Part shown: positions 32,763-45,022 of the stretch, one piece after another | Layout of the letters: the number at the start of each line of letters is the position of its first letter | Numbering within the stretch: position 1 is the first letter of the stretch | Source: Capronia americana | Lineage: Eukaryota; Ascomycota; Eurotiomycetes; Chaetothyriales; Herpotrichiellaceae | Reading direction: 5' to 3' | Assembly (NCBI GenBank): GCA_016110215.1 | Contig: JADWQD010000002.1 | Location: 186,001 to 250,000 of the forward strand | Length of the DNA stretch: 64,000 bases | Made by a program: the position numbers and the translations under genes | The notes under the pieces: generated by a model | Seen by the model: the letters and a program-made list of their open reading frames with translations, nothing else | What the model was told of the DNA's origin: nothing | Databases searched by the model: none

Positions 32763-35298
32763 TCAGACCTGCTGGGCACTACTGGTATTCTTTTCGCCGG
32801 AAACTTCTTGGTCCGAGCTGCCACGGGTCTCCTCCACGTACTCGTCGGAGTCGAACTTGTAAAGTTGTGGCGAGGTGAGTCCCTTGCGGCGGAGGACCGT
32901 CGTCTTGAACCAATACGGCGCGACCTGGCTGATCTGGTAATGCATGTGTGTGCGCGTGGGCACGGCGAAGACGTAATCCAGTTCTTCGAGCGTTCGTTGT
33001 TTCGTCTCCGGGAGCCACAGGAAGATCATGACGAAGGCGACGGCGTTCAGAGCCGCGTAGAAGCCGAACGCCCCCTGGGGAGTCATCGCCTGGAGCATGC
33101 GCGGGAACGTCAGAGACAAGACCGAGGCCCAGAAGTTGTTGGTCGCCACGGCCCAGGACATGCCAACTTCACGGTGCGACAGAGGGAACACTTCGGCCGA
33201 ATAGGTAAACGGCACGGGACCTTCGCCGGGAGAGTAGAAGATGTCGAATAGGTAGATGAAGAACGCGATCAAGCCGAGATGGGCGTCACTGCTTTCGGGG
33301 ATCCAGAAACAGAACCCGGCGGCTAAGAGGGTCCAGCACATGTTCGGGAAGGTGAAGAGCAGCAAGGTTCTCCTTCCGAAGGTGTCAATTGTCCAAACGG
33401 CGGGCCATGCGAAGAGAAAGTTGATCAGACCGAAGCCCCACGACGCCAACAGAGAGCCAGTGACGCTGGCACCTGCGTTGGAGAAGACGGTCGACGAGTA
33501 AAAGGCGATGATGTTGATACCACACATCTGCTGAGCAATCATGACGATGCCCGAAGCCTGGGTTGCGCGTCGAATACGAGGGATGGTGAAGAGCTCGATG
33601 AAGCGGGTGATGAGGTTGCCGCGAGTGGCGACTGCCGACTCCTCGACCAGGATGTCTTCCTGGATAAGCTGCGCGTGGATGTAGTACAGGTCACGGGCCG
33701 CCTGGAGGGGGCTGTTTCGGAGCCGGAGCAGGGCTTTGTACGCTTCTGCGTGACGGCCTTTCTTCATCAACCAACGGGGTGACTCGAGACCAGTCAGCTT
33801 TGGGACAGGCAGAGGTTGCGCTCCAAACTCACCTCCGGGCAGAAGTAGATGCCAATAACAAGGGGCACGGCTGGAATAAAAGCCGATCCCAGTTGAAGAC
33901 GCCAGGCAATATCGCCAGTATCCTTGACTGCCAAGTTCGCACCTGTGGACAAAAGGGGTCAGTCCTGTCTAGACCACTTTGAAGGGGGTGGACGCACAGG
34001 TGCCGAGGAAAATTCCGAAAGCCGTCCAGGTCTGCCACGACATGACAAGACCACCTCGGATGTTTGTTGGGGACTGCACCATCGTTAGTCTGCTGCAGCT
34101 CGTTCCCACAACGTCCCAGGGCGTAGAGAAGCACATACATTCTCGGCGGAGAACACGGGGACCGTGACTTCTTTCAGGCCCATTCCAATTCCCAACAGAA
34201 TACGCGTGGCAACTAGCTGGCCCCAATGCTGCGTGCAGGCTGAACCAATAGGAGCAAGGACGGAGAAGACAGCCCCGATGAAGATGGTCCCTCGTCGGCC
34301 AAACCAGTCGTTCATAGGGTCAGAAATCCACCCGGCACTGCTCCAGTCAGAACTCATCTTTCAAAATCAGATTTCGTGAACATACAAGAAGGCGATGGCG
34401 ATGTAAGGGCATGAATTGATGAAGCCAACTAGCCACGAGTTGTCTTCGCAGTTTCCCTGGGCCTCGCAGACAGGGCCAGAGTCGGGGATGCCGAAGGCGA
34501 CCGGAAAAGTCAAGTTGGCGCCATTGGAACCGGTTTGATCCCACCCTTGCACGGCGGCAGCGATTGAGTTGAGGATGATGGTAAAGTACAGCATCTTGGG
34601 ATGCCTCCAGCGATGGGTGACTTCATTTCGAAGAAGCTCACGTTCAGGCTCGTCCAGCTCGGGCAGGTGTTCGATGGCATGGGGGCTTTGGGCAACCAAA
34701 GCGCCTTTCTTGAGAAGCGGGAGGATGTCGTTGAGGTTGTTTTCACTGGCGTAGTTTTCAACATCCTGCAAAAGCGCCTCCCTTGGTATTCCAACGAGAG
34801 CTGTGAACATATCAGTGTTCAAAAGTCCTGATAGAAGAGGCACTAGGGGGGATGAGGCCGCGCCCCTTAAAATGTGCTCCACCAAAAAATGTTGACCAAT
34901 CATACGACACCCCATAGAGGTCCTTGGCGTATGATTGGTCGACTTTTTTTAGAGGCACATTTCAATGATTATCCCATCGTATGTAGAATATGTACGACAG
35001 TGTTCATTCGAGTTCCCGTTGTTACGGACTTTAGCGAGGACGACTTACGGTTGCGGACTCTGCAGAGGATGTCAGCGACAGACACTCAACAGGGTTCAAG
35101 TGTTAGATTTACTCTCCGGTGGTGTTCGAGGTCAGTTGCGCAACGCTAGCCTTGCGTTTGCCCTCGTCGGCGAAGAGCACACTCTAGTGCATCTCCGTTA
35201 GTCTGCGGCGACATACGGACTCGAGCGGGCTTTCGAGTGTGGGAGGAACTTACAGGCCTGCGGTGTTGTTCAGCGATGGCATCCTTGAGCTCGGCCAT
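32763..35298 (-). CDS. MFS sugar-porter family transporter (eight exons)
   Basis: Exons 35298-35254, 35183-35113, 35059-35049, 34800-34386, 34337-34139, 34073-33998, 33942-33833 and 33782-32763 give 648 residues in consistent phase. It is a 12-TM plasma-membrane transporter of the sugar porter family, with a family-typical N-terminal extension (FADEGKRKASVAQLTSNTTG, then DILPLLKKGALVAQSPHAIE). Motifs: GWDQTGSNG in TM1, WISDPMNDWFGRRG (loop 2-3), PESPRWLMKKGR (loop 6-7), QQMCGINIIAFYSS (TM7), PETKQRTLEELDYVF after TM12. Exon 3 is only 11 nt, and the intron after it is 248 nt because it contains a 99-bp foldback element. The substrate is unknown; the cluster context suggests uptake of the compound degraded by the neighbouring enzymes. 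Exons 4-8 are secure and exons 1-3 probable. Confidence 0.87.
34867..34965. mobile_element. Foldback (MITE-like) element in transporter intron
   Basis: Two arms of about 38-40 bp (34867-34906 and 34928-34965) are near-perfect inverted repeats, sharing GACCAATCATACG and ending in AAATGTGC-type termini, around a 21-bp loop. It lies wholly inside the third intron of the transporter gene. No clear target-site duplication is visible, so origin by transposition is inference; the inverted structure itself is seen. Confidence 0.65.
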
Positions 35299-38200
35299 GG
35301 TGGCTGTCAATTGCTTGGAGGGCGGAATGTGGGACGACTCAATGGGAAGGGGAAGGGAGGAGGTGAGCAAGGTGGGAGGTACGCGGGTGTTTATGAATGT
35401 TCCGGGGCGCGAAGAGAGAGAGCTTCACTAGCGCGACAGGACGCTGTACATTTTATTCACAAGACACCATGAGTACGAGTACCCGTAAAGGAAGAGACGC
35501 ATCCCGTTGCAGGCAAGCCCTGGAATCCCACCCGACCCAACCAAAATACGAGTAGTCCGCCATGTCAATGGCTTGCGTGTCAAAATACCCCCGGCAGCGC
35601 CCCCAGTCATGGCGCCTGCATCTCAGCAACAGGAGAGTGGAGAGCTGGGGAGCCGATAGTATCTGGAGTGGACGCTGATCAAACCCTTGTTCGGTCAGGG
35701 CATCAATGTTGGACCGAGCATGGAGCAGGGGTGGACGCTGAGGCGGGCGAACCATCACACGACATGCGAGGCAACGAGGATTAGCGCGTTGAAGCAGCGA
35801 CGAGGGTCACTGCAACACAACGGCTGGGCGAGAGCCAACAGGCAGCGACGAGGGTGGTAGGCAGACGGAAGCGCCAGTAAGATGAAAGCACGCGCAGGAA
35901 GAGAGCTAAACCTGGAGCGATGGTTGCACAGACACATTGACATCATTTCTGCCCGTCGTCTGGAGGGACTAGCTATCCTTGTCTGTGCCCTCGCTGTCGG
36001 CCCTTGGTCTGGTCGAATCTGACTAGTCGCGCGCTGTTTGTTCCCAAAGGACCCAGTAGCGGCGATGGTGGTGGGTGGACGGAGGCGGGGCCCCGACAGA
36101 GTCTGCCAGGTCACGCTTCTCCGGACCATTTCAAGACGAAGTCAACTACGGAGGAATCATCCAGACCACGGTGCTAACAACAGAAACGCCGTCATCAAAG
36201 ACGACTTGGATTTTATTTTTGACCCATACTTCATCCTCGTACAGACTGCTGACCCTGAACAGATGCCATCTTTCGCCCGCCGGCCTATCGCAGTGGAAAC
36301 AAGCCGACAGATTGGAGATCTTCAAAGCTTCACAGGGCTTGGAAATAGGAGGACAAGACACAATAAGACACTTGGGGAAGCCTTGGAAAAAGCTGGGCTG
36401 GTGATCGGCTGGGGCTGCTCTGGGGGATCGCCTGCTGGGCTGACGGCTCAAACGCCGGCCAAGATTGGTGGCGGCGGTGCTGTGAGGCCGCTACTTCAGG
36501 CTTGCATGATGGCGCCCATTCCATCCCCATCCTGCGATCGGCAGATGACTTGCTATTTCGACACCTGGCAAAGTCAAACTCATCTCCCGCAGACCTCATC
36601 GAATAGGGATAAGGACAGAGCAGCCGGAAGCAGCTTATTAGAGCAACAGTCTTGGTACCCTCAGCATCTTGCATACCTGAAATCGCTTGATTGAGCGGCC
36701 GCAGGATGGTCAAGCGCAGGCAGAAAATTCTGCATTACTCGTACAGACCCAGTGTGCAGCGCATGCCCCAAAGACCTCCTCAATCCCCCCATCACTCCTG
36801 CCTATGTGGGTTTCTACACGTTGAGAAAAATATTTTGCGCAATGGACACGTCCCGCGTGTGGACCAACGTGGTATTTGCGGACCGGTTAGATAGAGCGCA
36901 AAGTCTGTAACTCCTGTCTACCATGTGCCTGTAGGATAAGCCGACCAGAGACGAATACGCCCCGAGCCACCCACCGTCCGTGGCGATGCGAAGGTTGACC
37001 CATTCCATCCGACTTGCGACACCAAGCAACCGGACTTTTGTGCAGCATGCCATCGCGCTGACTCACACAGGAGGGGAAAGAATGCGCGCCCGACGCCCGC
37101 ATCTCCACGATCCAACATGGTGGCGTCCGCCAAGCTGGTTTCCGGCAAGGCTTGACTGAGGTGATTGATCAGATGGCGCATGCGAATGCGGCAATCTTCG
37201 AGAAGCAGTCTGCCTAGCTACGGCTTCAGGCTTAGCTCGCTGGCTCTCCGAAGCGATCCCAGCTGTCGCCCCTCAAATCATTCACATTGAGTTTGCTCGT
37301 CGACTTCGCAACTATCCGGTGCATCCACTCAGAGGCTCGGTCGTCAAGGAAAATGCCGCAAGTGTGATTGTGCGGCCATCCACTCAAGACTCTGGTTGGA
37401 CTGGGCCTCCAACTCATACCATGCATGGCAAGGCATACACAGACCTGCCGTCTCTAAGTGCAGCCTTGCCGTCCATACCTTCCCCCGCCTCTTCCCTCAA
37501 TCAGTATATCCCACCCGAGGGTGCTTCCCGTGTCACGCGAGTTGCGACCCTGCGACGCAGATGCAGCTGTGGTGGACTCCCTATACGACATGGATGACGG
37601 CATCCAATCGCGACTCGGACTCACCGAGCCCACCTGGCCGCTGGCTCCTCGTTCATCTACTAAATTTGCAACGCCATGTACCTCAGCTGACGAAAATACA
37701 AGCTTGGGAAAGAATTCCCAACGGCTCGTCTCCGTATCCCCTGCCCGCGTGCGTTGACACTATCAAATGCGCCTCGGGTGCGCTCCCCAACGCTCGGTTA
37801 CTGTTACCTTTTCCCCTTACGGCTCCGTCTACGGTATTGGATAGGGACACTATCTCCCGAGCTCCCTACATCAGCGCTTTTTATGGGTGTGAGAGCTGTC
37901 TTAGGAACCAGCAGCCAGGATATCGATTCCAAGTTGTTCACGAAGTCACCGAGTTGGTTATCGCCTTTAATCTCCCTCATTACAACATTACCGCTTCAGG
38001 ACTAGATGCCGAGAAAGTCATCAAGACGTATGTGGGTTGCTGGATACGAAGCACTCCGAAGTCAATGAAGGAACATCGCCAGTCCACCTCGTCCATCGTT
38101 GTGCTCATCCTCGTGCCCAACACCCTCCCGCAAGAGGCAGCCAAATGAGAGACACACGCAAAACCGTCGAATCATCCTCCCGTCCTCCTTGGTTTGACTT

Positions 38201-39690
38201 AGCTACAGGCGGTGAATAGATGCAAGGGCCAAGGTGAGTCTCCACTGCGAAATGACCAGTACAGGAAGACGTCCACCTTCTCAGCGTATCATAAGTAGAG
38301 GTAGGCCTTGCGTCTTTCTCTCATAAAGACTTCTTTTCAAACGAGAAGGCTGAGGATTCGAGTCTCCAAAGCTGTATATGCGGTCTGTCTCTACTCGGGG
38401 AAGCCAAAAAAAATACCCCAGACCACTCACTCTTCAGGCTATGATATCATTTCTCTTATCCAATGTCTACGGATTCACTCACTGAGCAAGGCAGCCAACT
38501 CCACCGATACTCGTTGTTCAAGAGGCTACCGGGTCCAACGCAGCGTAACAAACTGGGGTAGTCTGAGGGTGAGGTAAACCGCAACAACCATATACCGAAC
38601 ACCATCCCACATCACCAAACATGTTACATATCAATCATTCACTCCCTCGAGGCGACGAACCAACGCCATGACCATGACCATGATCCTGACGCCTTACACA
38701 AGTTAATCCACGGCCACCGGGCCAGGAGTTGCATTGATAGGCGATTACCATCGTGACCACGAGGAAGAGTTCCTATTTGATACAGGAATATTGTATAAAG
38801 TCACGTCCGTGGCCCGAGACGTCAAAGCTACCCTCATAGAGCAGTGAGAGCATCACCGCAGTGCTTACCTACCTACGTACCTACCTACTTACTACCTAAG
38901 TATATTATTTTTATAATCCCCGAGCTGTGCTTTAACCCTCAGCGATTTCGTTCAGGAAAGGGAGCAAGGCCGCTTTAGCCGGGGAGGCCCAGCCGAGCCC
39001 AGGGGACGTCGTGGAAGCCACGCCGTAGTACTGTTCCTCGTACGGAGGGAGCGCGCTCGAGCACTGGGCGAGATACAGGGAGCGCTGTCTGATGCCCGTA
39101 CTTCTCAGAAGCTAGCTCGGGCTCACGGGCCCGACTACGAGCCTATATTACCATTATATGTACACGGCGGCGAAGTTCTTGACTTCTCTAAAGTCCGATT
39201 CCGTTTCCAAAACATGAACTTCTCCCCAATTGACCTGAGTCATGCCTTTAAGCTATTCTGAGCTGTAGCTGTTGCCTCACGGGAGGACTAATTACCGAAC
39301 CTATCTGGTATCAGTCTCGCGTTACCAAACATGGCCACTTGAAATCCGGACCTTCGACCCGAGTCAGTATAAAAATATGGAGCCACGACATGCGCGCGCA
39401 AGGTTGTCACCGCCCTGAAAACCCGAGCCTCAAGGCCAGACCAGGCCGTCCCTTGAGTGCCTCGCGGACCGCGCGTGGGGATCCCGTTTCTCTCCTGCAC
39501 CTCTCTCTCTCTCTCTCTGTCTCTCCATACACCCGATACTCGAGTTGCAGTCGAGACGAGACGACTGGCACAAAGATGGCGCGATTTAAGGATGCTGCTG
39601 CTAGGAGCTGGGAGTCACTCATCTTCACTGACCTCTGGTGGACGTCATCACTGGCATGCATGCATGCATGCAGACCAGGATGCTCGACGA
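35299..39690. other. 4.4-kb stretch without a recognisable gene, inside the accessory block
   Basis: The ORFs at 36038-36694 and 37396-38148 (+, 218 and 250 codons) are the largest. Both have biased, unstructured translations with no family resemblance. The region also holds a CTAC repeat at 38868-38898, a CT repeat near 39501-39518, and a GCAT repeat at 39656-39671. It could contain a noncoding transcript, an unrecognised gene or decayed sequence. Confidence 0.5.
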
Positions 39691-42176
39691 CTACGACGAA
39701 GCGAAGTCTCCTCCGATGTCGGTGAATTCACTCATGTTCAATAGGTCGGGGTCGAAGATAAAGTCATTCATGACCGCTTCATATGACCCCCAAGCGCCTT
39801 GTTGGTCGGAGTCCTTGGCCTCGCCGGCTACATAGGCATCTGCTGTTACAGCGGAACGGTGGTCGCGCGTGGAGAAGAGGTGTGACATGCGCGGGTGATC
39901 TTCGACCAGACACGCCAGCGTCCGTCGCATGCGCGCCGTGATGTGGAAATGGATCTGGAGGGCCTCGAGCATCTCGTCGGCCAGCTTCAGCCAGTGGACG
40001 CCCGTCTCGTCGATGTGCTGTTGGTGTTGCATTTTGCGGAGGGACGCGATCAGCGCCGTCGCCGCGACGAACAGATTGTCCAGCACAATGGATGGCGTCG
40101 TTTCCACCCCAAACGTCTCGCGATACGTCACGGCGAGCTGGATGATGGTAATAGCATTGTGGTGGAGGACTTCTTGCGATGCCTCGGGCGACCACCCGCG
40201 CAGCACGGGGTTTGGCGATGCATTATTATAGCCATTGTCATTGTGCTTGCGCTTTCTCGTCGAATTGACGCTGGGAAGCGAATGTAACAGGATCTGCACG
40301 CGCAGGTACTGCATGTGCAGACCGTAGGCGGCCGAGTCGAGCGCGCTGATGTTTTTCCTGTCCAGTGCAACCGAGGCCGGCAGGTTCTTGTGCCAGCGGC
40401 GGAGTCCCTGCTCCAGCTCGGAAAGTCGGTCAATGGTCTTGTTATCGATGCTCGCCTGGTCGTTGATGAGTGCCGTGATCTCAGCCAGAGACACACAGAG
40501 GTCGAGCCAGGGCCGCAGTGTCACATTCTCCGAAGCGCAGGCGATCGAGAAGGCGAGTGGCATCCCCGATACGGGAAGCGTGCTCTGACGGCCCAGATAG
40601 AAGCACCACAGAGTCTCGTAGACGAGGCAGCCGGCCGTGGCCGAGGCGCAGATATCGGCGTGGTTCGGATCCAGATCTACATCTCTGGTCGTGTCCACGG
40701 GTCCCTTGTGCAGACCGAGATCGATGAGCATGCGACAGGCAATTCCTATACCCCATACATAACATTAGCAGCGGCCGTGCCAAAATGGTAAAAAGGCAAG
40801 AAACGGGTCAAGCTGGAGTGGCGTACCACAGTAAATCCATCCCACTCGATCGTGGCCCTCACTCATTTCGTAGTCGCTCAAGAGGAGCATACCTTGGACG
40901 GTGGCAAGGTTGGGATCCTCGAGCTCTGTCTCCAGGTCCGCCTTTGCGCGTTTAGCATAGGCGCTGCTCAAGGCCCGCACCGCCGCGGACGTACTGAGGC
41001 GGGCACTACAGGCCAGGGCCGAGTTTTCATAGAAAGGCGAGTAGTACTGAGACCTCACGCCCTCTTTGCGGTGCGACAGGAAGCTTTCTCGATGCACCAG
41101 GTCGACTGTGCATCTCTGGAAGCGGCAATAGCTGTCGATGAGCACCGACTTGAGCCTGGCCGAGTCCATGTCCACGTGGACTCGCGGCATGGGCCCAGAC
41201 TCGTCGTGTCCGCGGATATCGGATGGCGAGGAGACGTGCAGAGGGCAAGACGGGCCGAAATAGGCTCCTGCTCTCCTGCTAGGGCAAGAAGATTGGCGAA
41301 TCTGCTGCTGTTCATCGCGTCTTGGGACCGTGGCCATGTCGCTGCCACTCACTTCGATCGTGTCTTGCGCAAAGCTGTTGTGAATGACGGAACCGGCCAC
41401 TGAGGCGGCTCCCGGCGACTCGATGGCAAAGTCGCGCATGACCGGCAGTGCGTCGGCGCAGATTGCAGCCGATCTGACGACGGTAAGCATTTTGCCTTTT
41501 GAAAGAGGGAGAAATGGCAATACTGTGCTGGAGGGCCGCGCGGATAGACCTGCTCGCTCAGCAGTGCTCTGTCAAAATCCTCGTCTGGATGCGACATCAT
41601 CACCGACCGTCCCAGGGGTGGGACTTTGTGATTGAGCGAGGCGGACGACGATTCTGCGACCACAGCAGGTCCATTTCGCGGCGGCAGGTGATAGAGCGAG
41701 CCGTCGGCATGGGAGGGTGAAGAAGGGCCATTGCCGCGATCTATTAGAGCTTCCAATTCCGCGATCCGATGCTGGAGTGTGGCAATGTGCTGACGAGAGC
41801 CGTGTCTGGGCCCCCCCTGTGAGCAATCGAACCAGCCGCATGGATCAGGAAGACTTACTTTCTGCGGTCGGAGAAGACGTTGACCTTGCACTGGCTCTTT
41901 GACTGTGCACAAGCTGTGCAGCTGGAACCGGACGGCCGGCTCTCGACATCACACTGCAAACATGGTCAATCATGCAACACGTCTCGCGTGTCATCAAACA
42001 AGCCAACCAACTTTGATCTTGCGCAGGCGGCAATTGTGGCAGGCCAGCGAGGAGCGGGTTCGGGTGGTGGGCTTGTAACGAGTGTCAGCAGTGATGGTGC
42101 GCGGGGGGTCGGTGGTGGTTTGCGGCGGTGATGCATCGAATGGCGATTGAGGACTCATTGTGTTGCGTGCCGCCAT
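39691..42176 (-). CDS. Zn2Cys6 transcription factor with fungal-specific domain
   Basis: Five exons (42176-42012, 41953-41859, 41805-41353, 41275-40827, 40745-39691) give 738 residues. The binuclear zinc cluster is split by the first intron and is complete after splicing: Cys46, Cys49, Cys56, Cys67, Cys70 and Cys77, spacing C-x2-C-x6-C-x10-C-x2-C-x6-C. A short coiled-coil linker (RQHIATLQHRIAELEALI) follows. The middle-homology region starts near HVDMDSARLKSVLIDSYCRFQ and contains VHRESFLSHRK and GIACRMLIDLGLH. The likely role is pathway-specific nuclear regulator of the surrounding cluster: it lies between the two transporter genes. The second intron acceptor (CCCAG, 41806) was chosen because the nearer CACAG breaks the frame. 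A start at Met7 (42158) is an alternative. Confidence 0.9.
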
Positions 42177-42666
42177 ATCTCCAGCAGGACGGGGGACGAG
42201 ATGAAGTCGTCAAGTCCTCCGCTTGTCGATGTGACGCGGGGTCTGTCTGTCAAGAGAATGGCCGTCGTTCAACTCCCCCGGATGGAGATTGGAACGACGG
42301 AGCAGATCGGCCCTGAGTTGCGGGGCCCCAGAATCGCTGCGACAACGACACCAATTACTCTCCTCTTCTCGCCTCGCATCTGATGGGCTCGTCAAGGCGG
42401 AGATGGAGCACGTTCCTGCGCTGGGCAAAGTCCCCAGGAACGCCATGGCAGAATTAGGGTTACCATTCTCCGGAGACCCCCAGCTTCGCAAATGCATCCG
42501 ACTCGTCGAAGCGACTGTCCAGATCCCCCCCTGGAGCATTACGATTGGGGGCTCCAAGGACAGTTTATGGGAGCAATATACATTGGATTATCTCAATTGG
42601 TCGCCCTCTTATCCACCCTGTCTTCTCCGAGTCCTGGGCTCGTCCTCAAATCGGCTCGAACGCCCC
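42177..42666. other. Intergenic between regulator and second transporter
   Basis: The upstream region of the Zn2Cys6 gene and the 3' flank of the second MFS gene, about 490 bp. No supported gene; a CGG-rich operator typical for zinc-cluster proteins was not convincingly seen. Confidence 0.45.
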
Positions 42667-44318
42667 TTACAACTCTTTACGTTCCTCGAGATCAACGTGC
42701 ACCGCCTCCGGCTTCCCCTCTTCATGCTGAGCAATCTTGGTCACAGGCTCGGCGGGCATCCCCCGCAACTCCGGTGCCTGATGGTCCTCGTCGCCAAACA
42801 GGTGCGCAATCTGCTCGAGCGGCAGATTTCGCGTGTCCGGAAACGTGAACCACGCCCACGCCGCGCCGCCAGCCGTGATGATGATGAAGAACAGATAATA
42901 CTTCCATCCGATGTTCTGGAACGCTGTCGGCGCTGCCTGCAGCCAGATGATGTCGGCGAGACAGAAGCTGGCCATGCCGAGCGTGAGGCCCTGGGAACGT
43001 GCGTGAGTCGGGAAGATCTCGCCTAGATAGAAAAACGTCGGCCCGTCGAGGAACATGGCGTAGAAGAAGACGTAGACGTAGAGCATGGCCACGCCGGCGG
43101 CGAGGGCCGAGCGGTTCTCCGTCCCTAGGTAGTGTGCCTGGATTGCACACTCAACGCTCAGGGCCGCCACGGCGCCGACCAGTCCGATCGTGATGAGCAC
43201 CGGTCGCGGCATGCGATCGACGATCAGCACGGCGAGACAGTTCAGGACAAACGACACAGCAAGCCAGCCGGCCTGGAGATGGAGTTGCTGCTCCGGACCG
43301 AACCCGAGACCGCTGTACAATAGGGTGCCGTAGTCTGCAAACGTCGTTCATTAGCCATCCGCCCCGGAAGAAGATCGGAAGGGAGGAGGGAATAACTGAC
43401 TGTTAATAACCAAGACGCCCGAGCTCTGCAAAACGAACGGCAACCCACATCCGATGAGCAGACGTTTACGGTACGCCGGGCTCTTCAGCATCTGCCAGGT
43501 CGTCATCTTGTGGGTGCGCTCGTACTCGGTCTGCTCGCGCATCAGGTAGAACTCCCGTTCGGCGAACGAGGTGTTGTCCGTGTGGCGCGAATGGTGCAGA
43601 CTTTTGACGATCTGCCACGCCTCTTCTCGGCGGCCCTTCAAGAGAAGCCAGCGAGGACTCTCGGGCACAAAGGGCATACTGATCAGACACAGAATGCAGG
43701 GCAGACATCCAATCGCGAGCGGGGCGCGCCACTCGTTGCCGGCCGCGGTCTTGTAGTAGAAGAAACCGACTCCGACGTACGAGGCCATCACGTAGCCGAT
43801 ATTGGCGAAGATCGGGTGCAGATCGATCAGCATCCCCCGGTCTTCGGGCGGCACCACCTCTGTGATCCAGAGCGGCACGGTGGCCAGTTCGATGAAAGCA
43901 CTGGGCCCCATCAGTCGGTGTCCACGAGGAGAAGACCGGGCAACACTCACCCAACGCCTTGGAAAAAGCGAAACACAATAAACATGGCCGTGTTCACCGA
44001 GCCCGCGAGCAGCGCATTGGAGATCAGGACGATGACAATCCCGATATAGATGGACACCTTCCGCCCCCAGCGGTCGGCGATCTTGCCAATCGCGACACAG
44101 CCGATGAATCCGCCCGTGTAGTACAGACCGTTCATGGCGCCAATCAGGGCAGCGGTGTTGGGGTTGGTGTCGAGGCCCATGTAGGCGTAGAAAGATGGCT
44201 GGCCGAGCGTGGTGGCGATGATACTGCTGGCATAGCCGTACGCCGCCGACGCCCAGCAGACGTTGACGATGTACAGCACCATCTTCCAGGTGTACGGGTG
44301 GCGGACTTTGGTCTCCAT
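42667..44318 (-). CDS. MFS sugar-porter family transporter (three exons)
   Basis: Exons 44318-43951, 43900-43401 and 43334-42667 give 511 residues, the usual length. Motifs: GKIADRWGRK (loop 2-3), FRFFQGVGAFIELATVPLW across the first junction (TM4-5), PESPRWLLLKGRREEAW (loop 6-7), an atypical TM7 (FVLQSSGVLVINNYGTLLYS) without the QQ of hexose transporters, and PDTRNLPLEQIAHLFGDE after TM12. Fungal proteins of this type include hexose, lactose and quinate-like permeases; the substrate is not readable. The missing TM7 Gln-Gln and the TYR-rich TM1 suggest a non-hexose substrate. Introns are 50 and 66 nt. It is transcribed in the same direction as the dioxygenase gene upstream. Confidence 0.92.
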
Positions 44319-45022
44319 GATGGAATGACAGTGACAACGATGACCCTTGGTTGATTGACCGAGTTTCGAGAGACTCAAGGGTCGTTATGAATGCTCGACG
44401 AGGCACTGTTGGAGCGCCCAGCCTGGTTCTGGGCCCGTGCTGGGGGCGGCAACCACAAAAGGAGACCGGTCGAGAAGTCGCGGCGAGAGAGCCGGCATCA
44501 CCAGAGGAGACGGAGGTCATCTCGGATATCATCAACCTTGTTTTGAAGAATTCCGGGGTCTGCACACTTCCCCAGAGTGGAGTAGAGTCGGCTCGCAAGA
44601 TGGGGTAATCCCATTGTTCGAATCACTCAGTTGAATCGCTGGCGACTGGTGAAGCCAGATTGGCACACGGTTGGGGTTGTGGTATCGTGTGCACTGGAGG
44701 AAATGTCTCTTGTGTGAAGATCGACAGTTCTTTACGCCTAACCAAAAAGGAGAGGGGGAAGGTGTTGTGTGAGGCGCTTAATCATCCAGAATTCATGCGC
44801 CTCCATTCTGCGAGATATTACTACATTGCCCAGATGCGCTTCCTGAGAGGCAGGATATACACTGGGGTTCAGGGATAGACGAAGCCAGAGCAAGAAGAGA
44901 CACGCAAGCGGCCGGCGACTTGTGTGCTGGGACCAAAGACCTGGAGATGCATTGTAGTATTGTCCTTCATAGCCAAAACCTAGCTTGCAGTCCGGCGGCA
45001 GTCCCCACCGGATGTGCTCGCA
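44319..45022. other. Intergenic, no supported gene
   Basis: About 700 bp between transporter and dioxygenase genes, both on the minus strand. No supported feature. Confidence 0.5.

Noticed and set aside
36038..36694. 218-codon plus-strand ORF
   Set aside because: It is overlapped by antisense ORFs of similar size in other frames, with no domain or splice support.
37396..38148. 250-codon plus-strand ORF
   Set aside because: The translation is low in recognisable pattern, rich in Ser/Pro/Arg and unlike any family I know. It is likely a chance ORF in a GC-moderate region; kept only as part of the gene-less stretch.
38310..38375. Possible tRNA: CTTCT/AGAAG stem plus GGATTCGAGTC
   Set aside because: The anticodon-like loop is nine bases, no acceptor stem pairs and no A box is recognisable.
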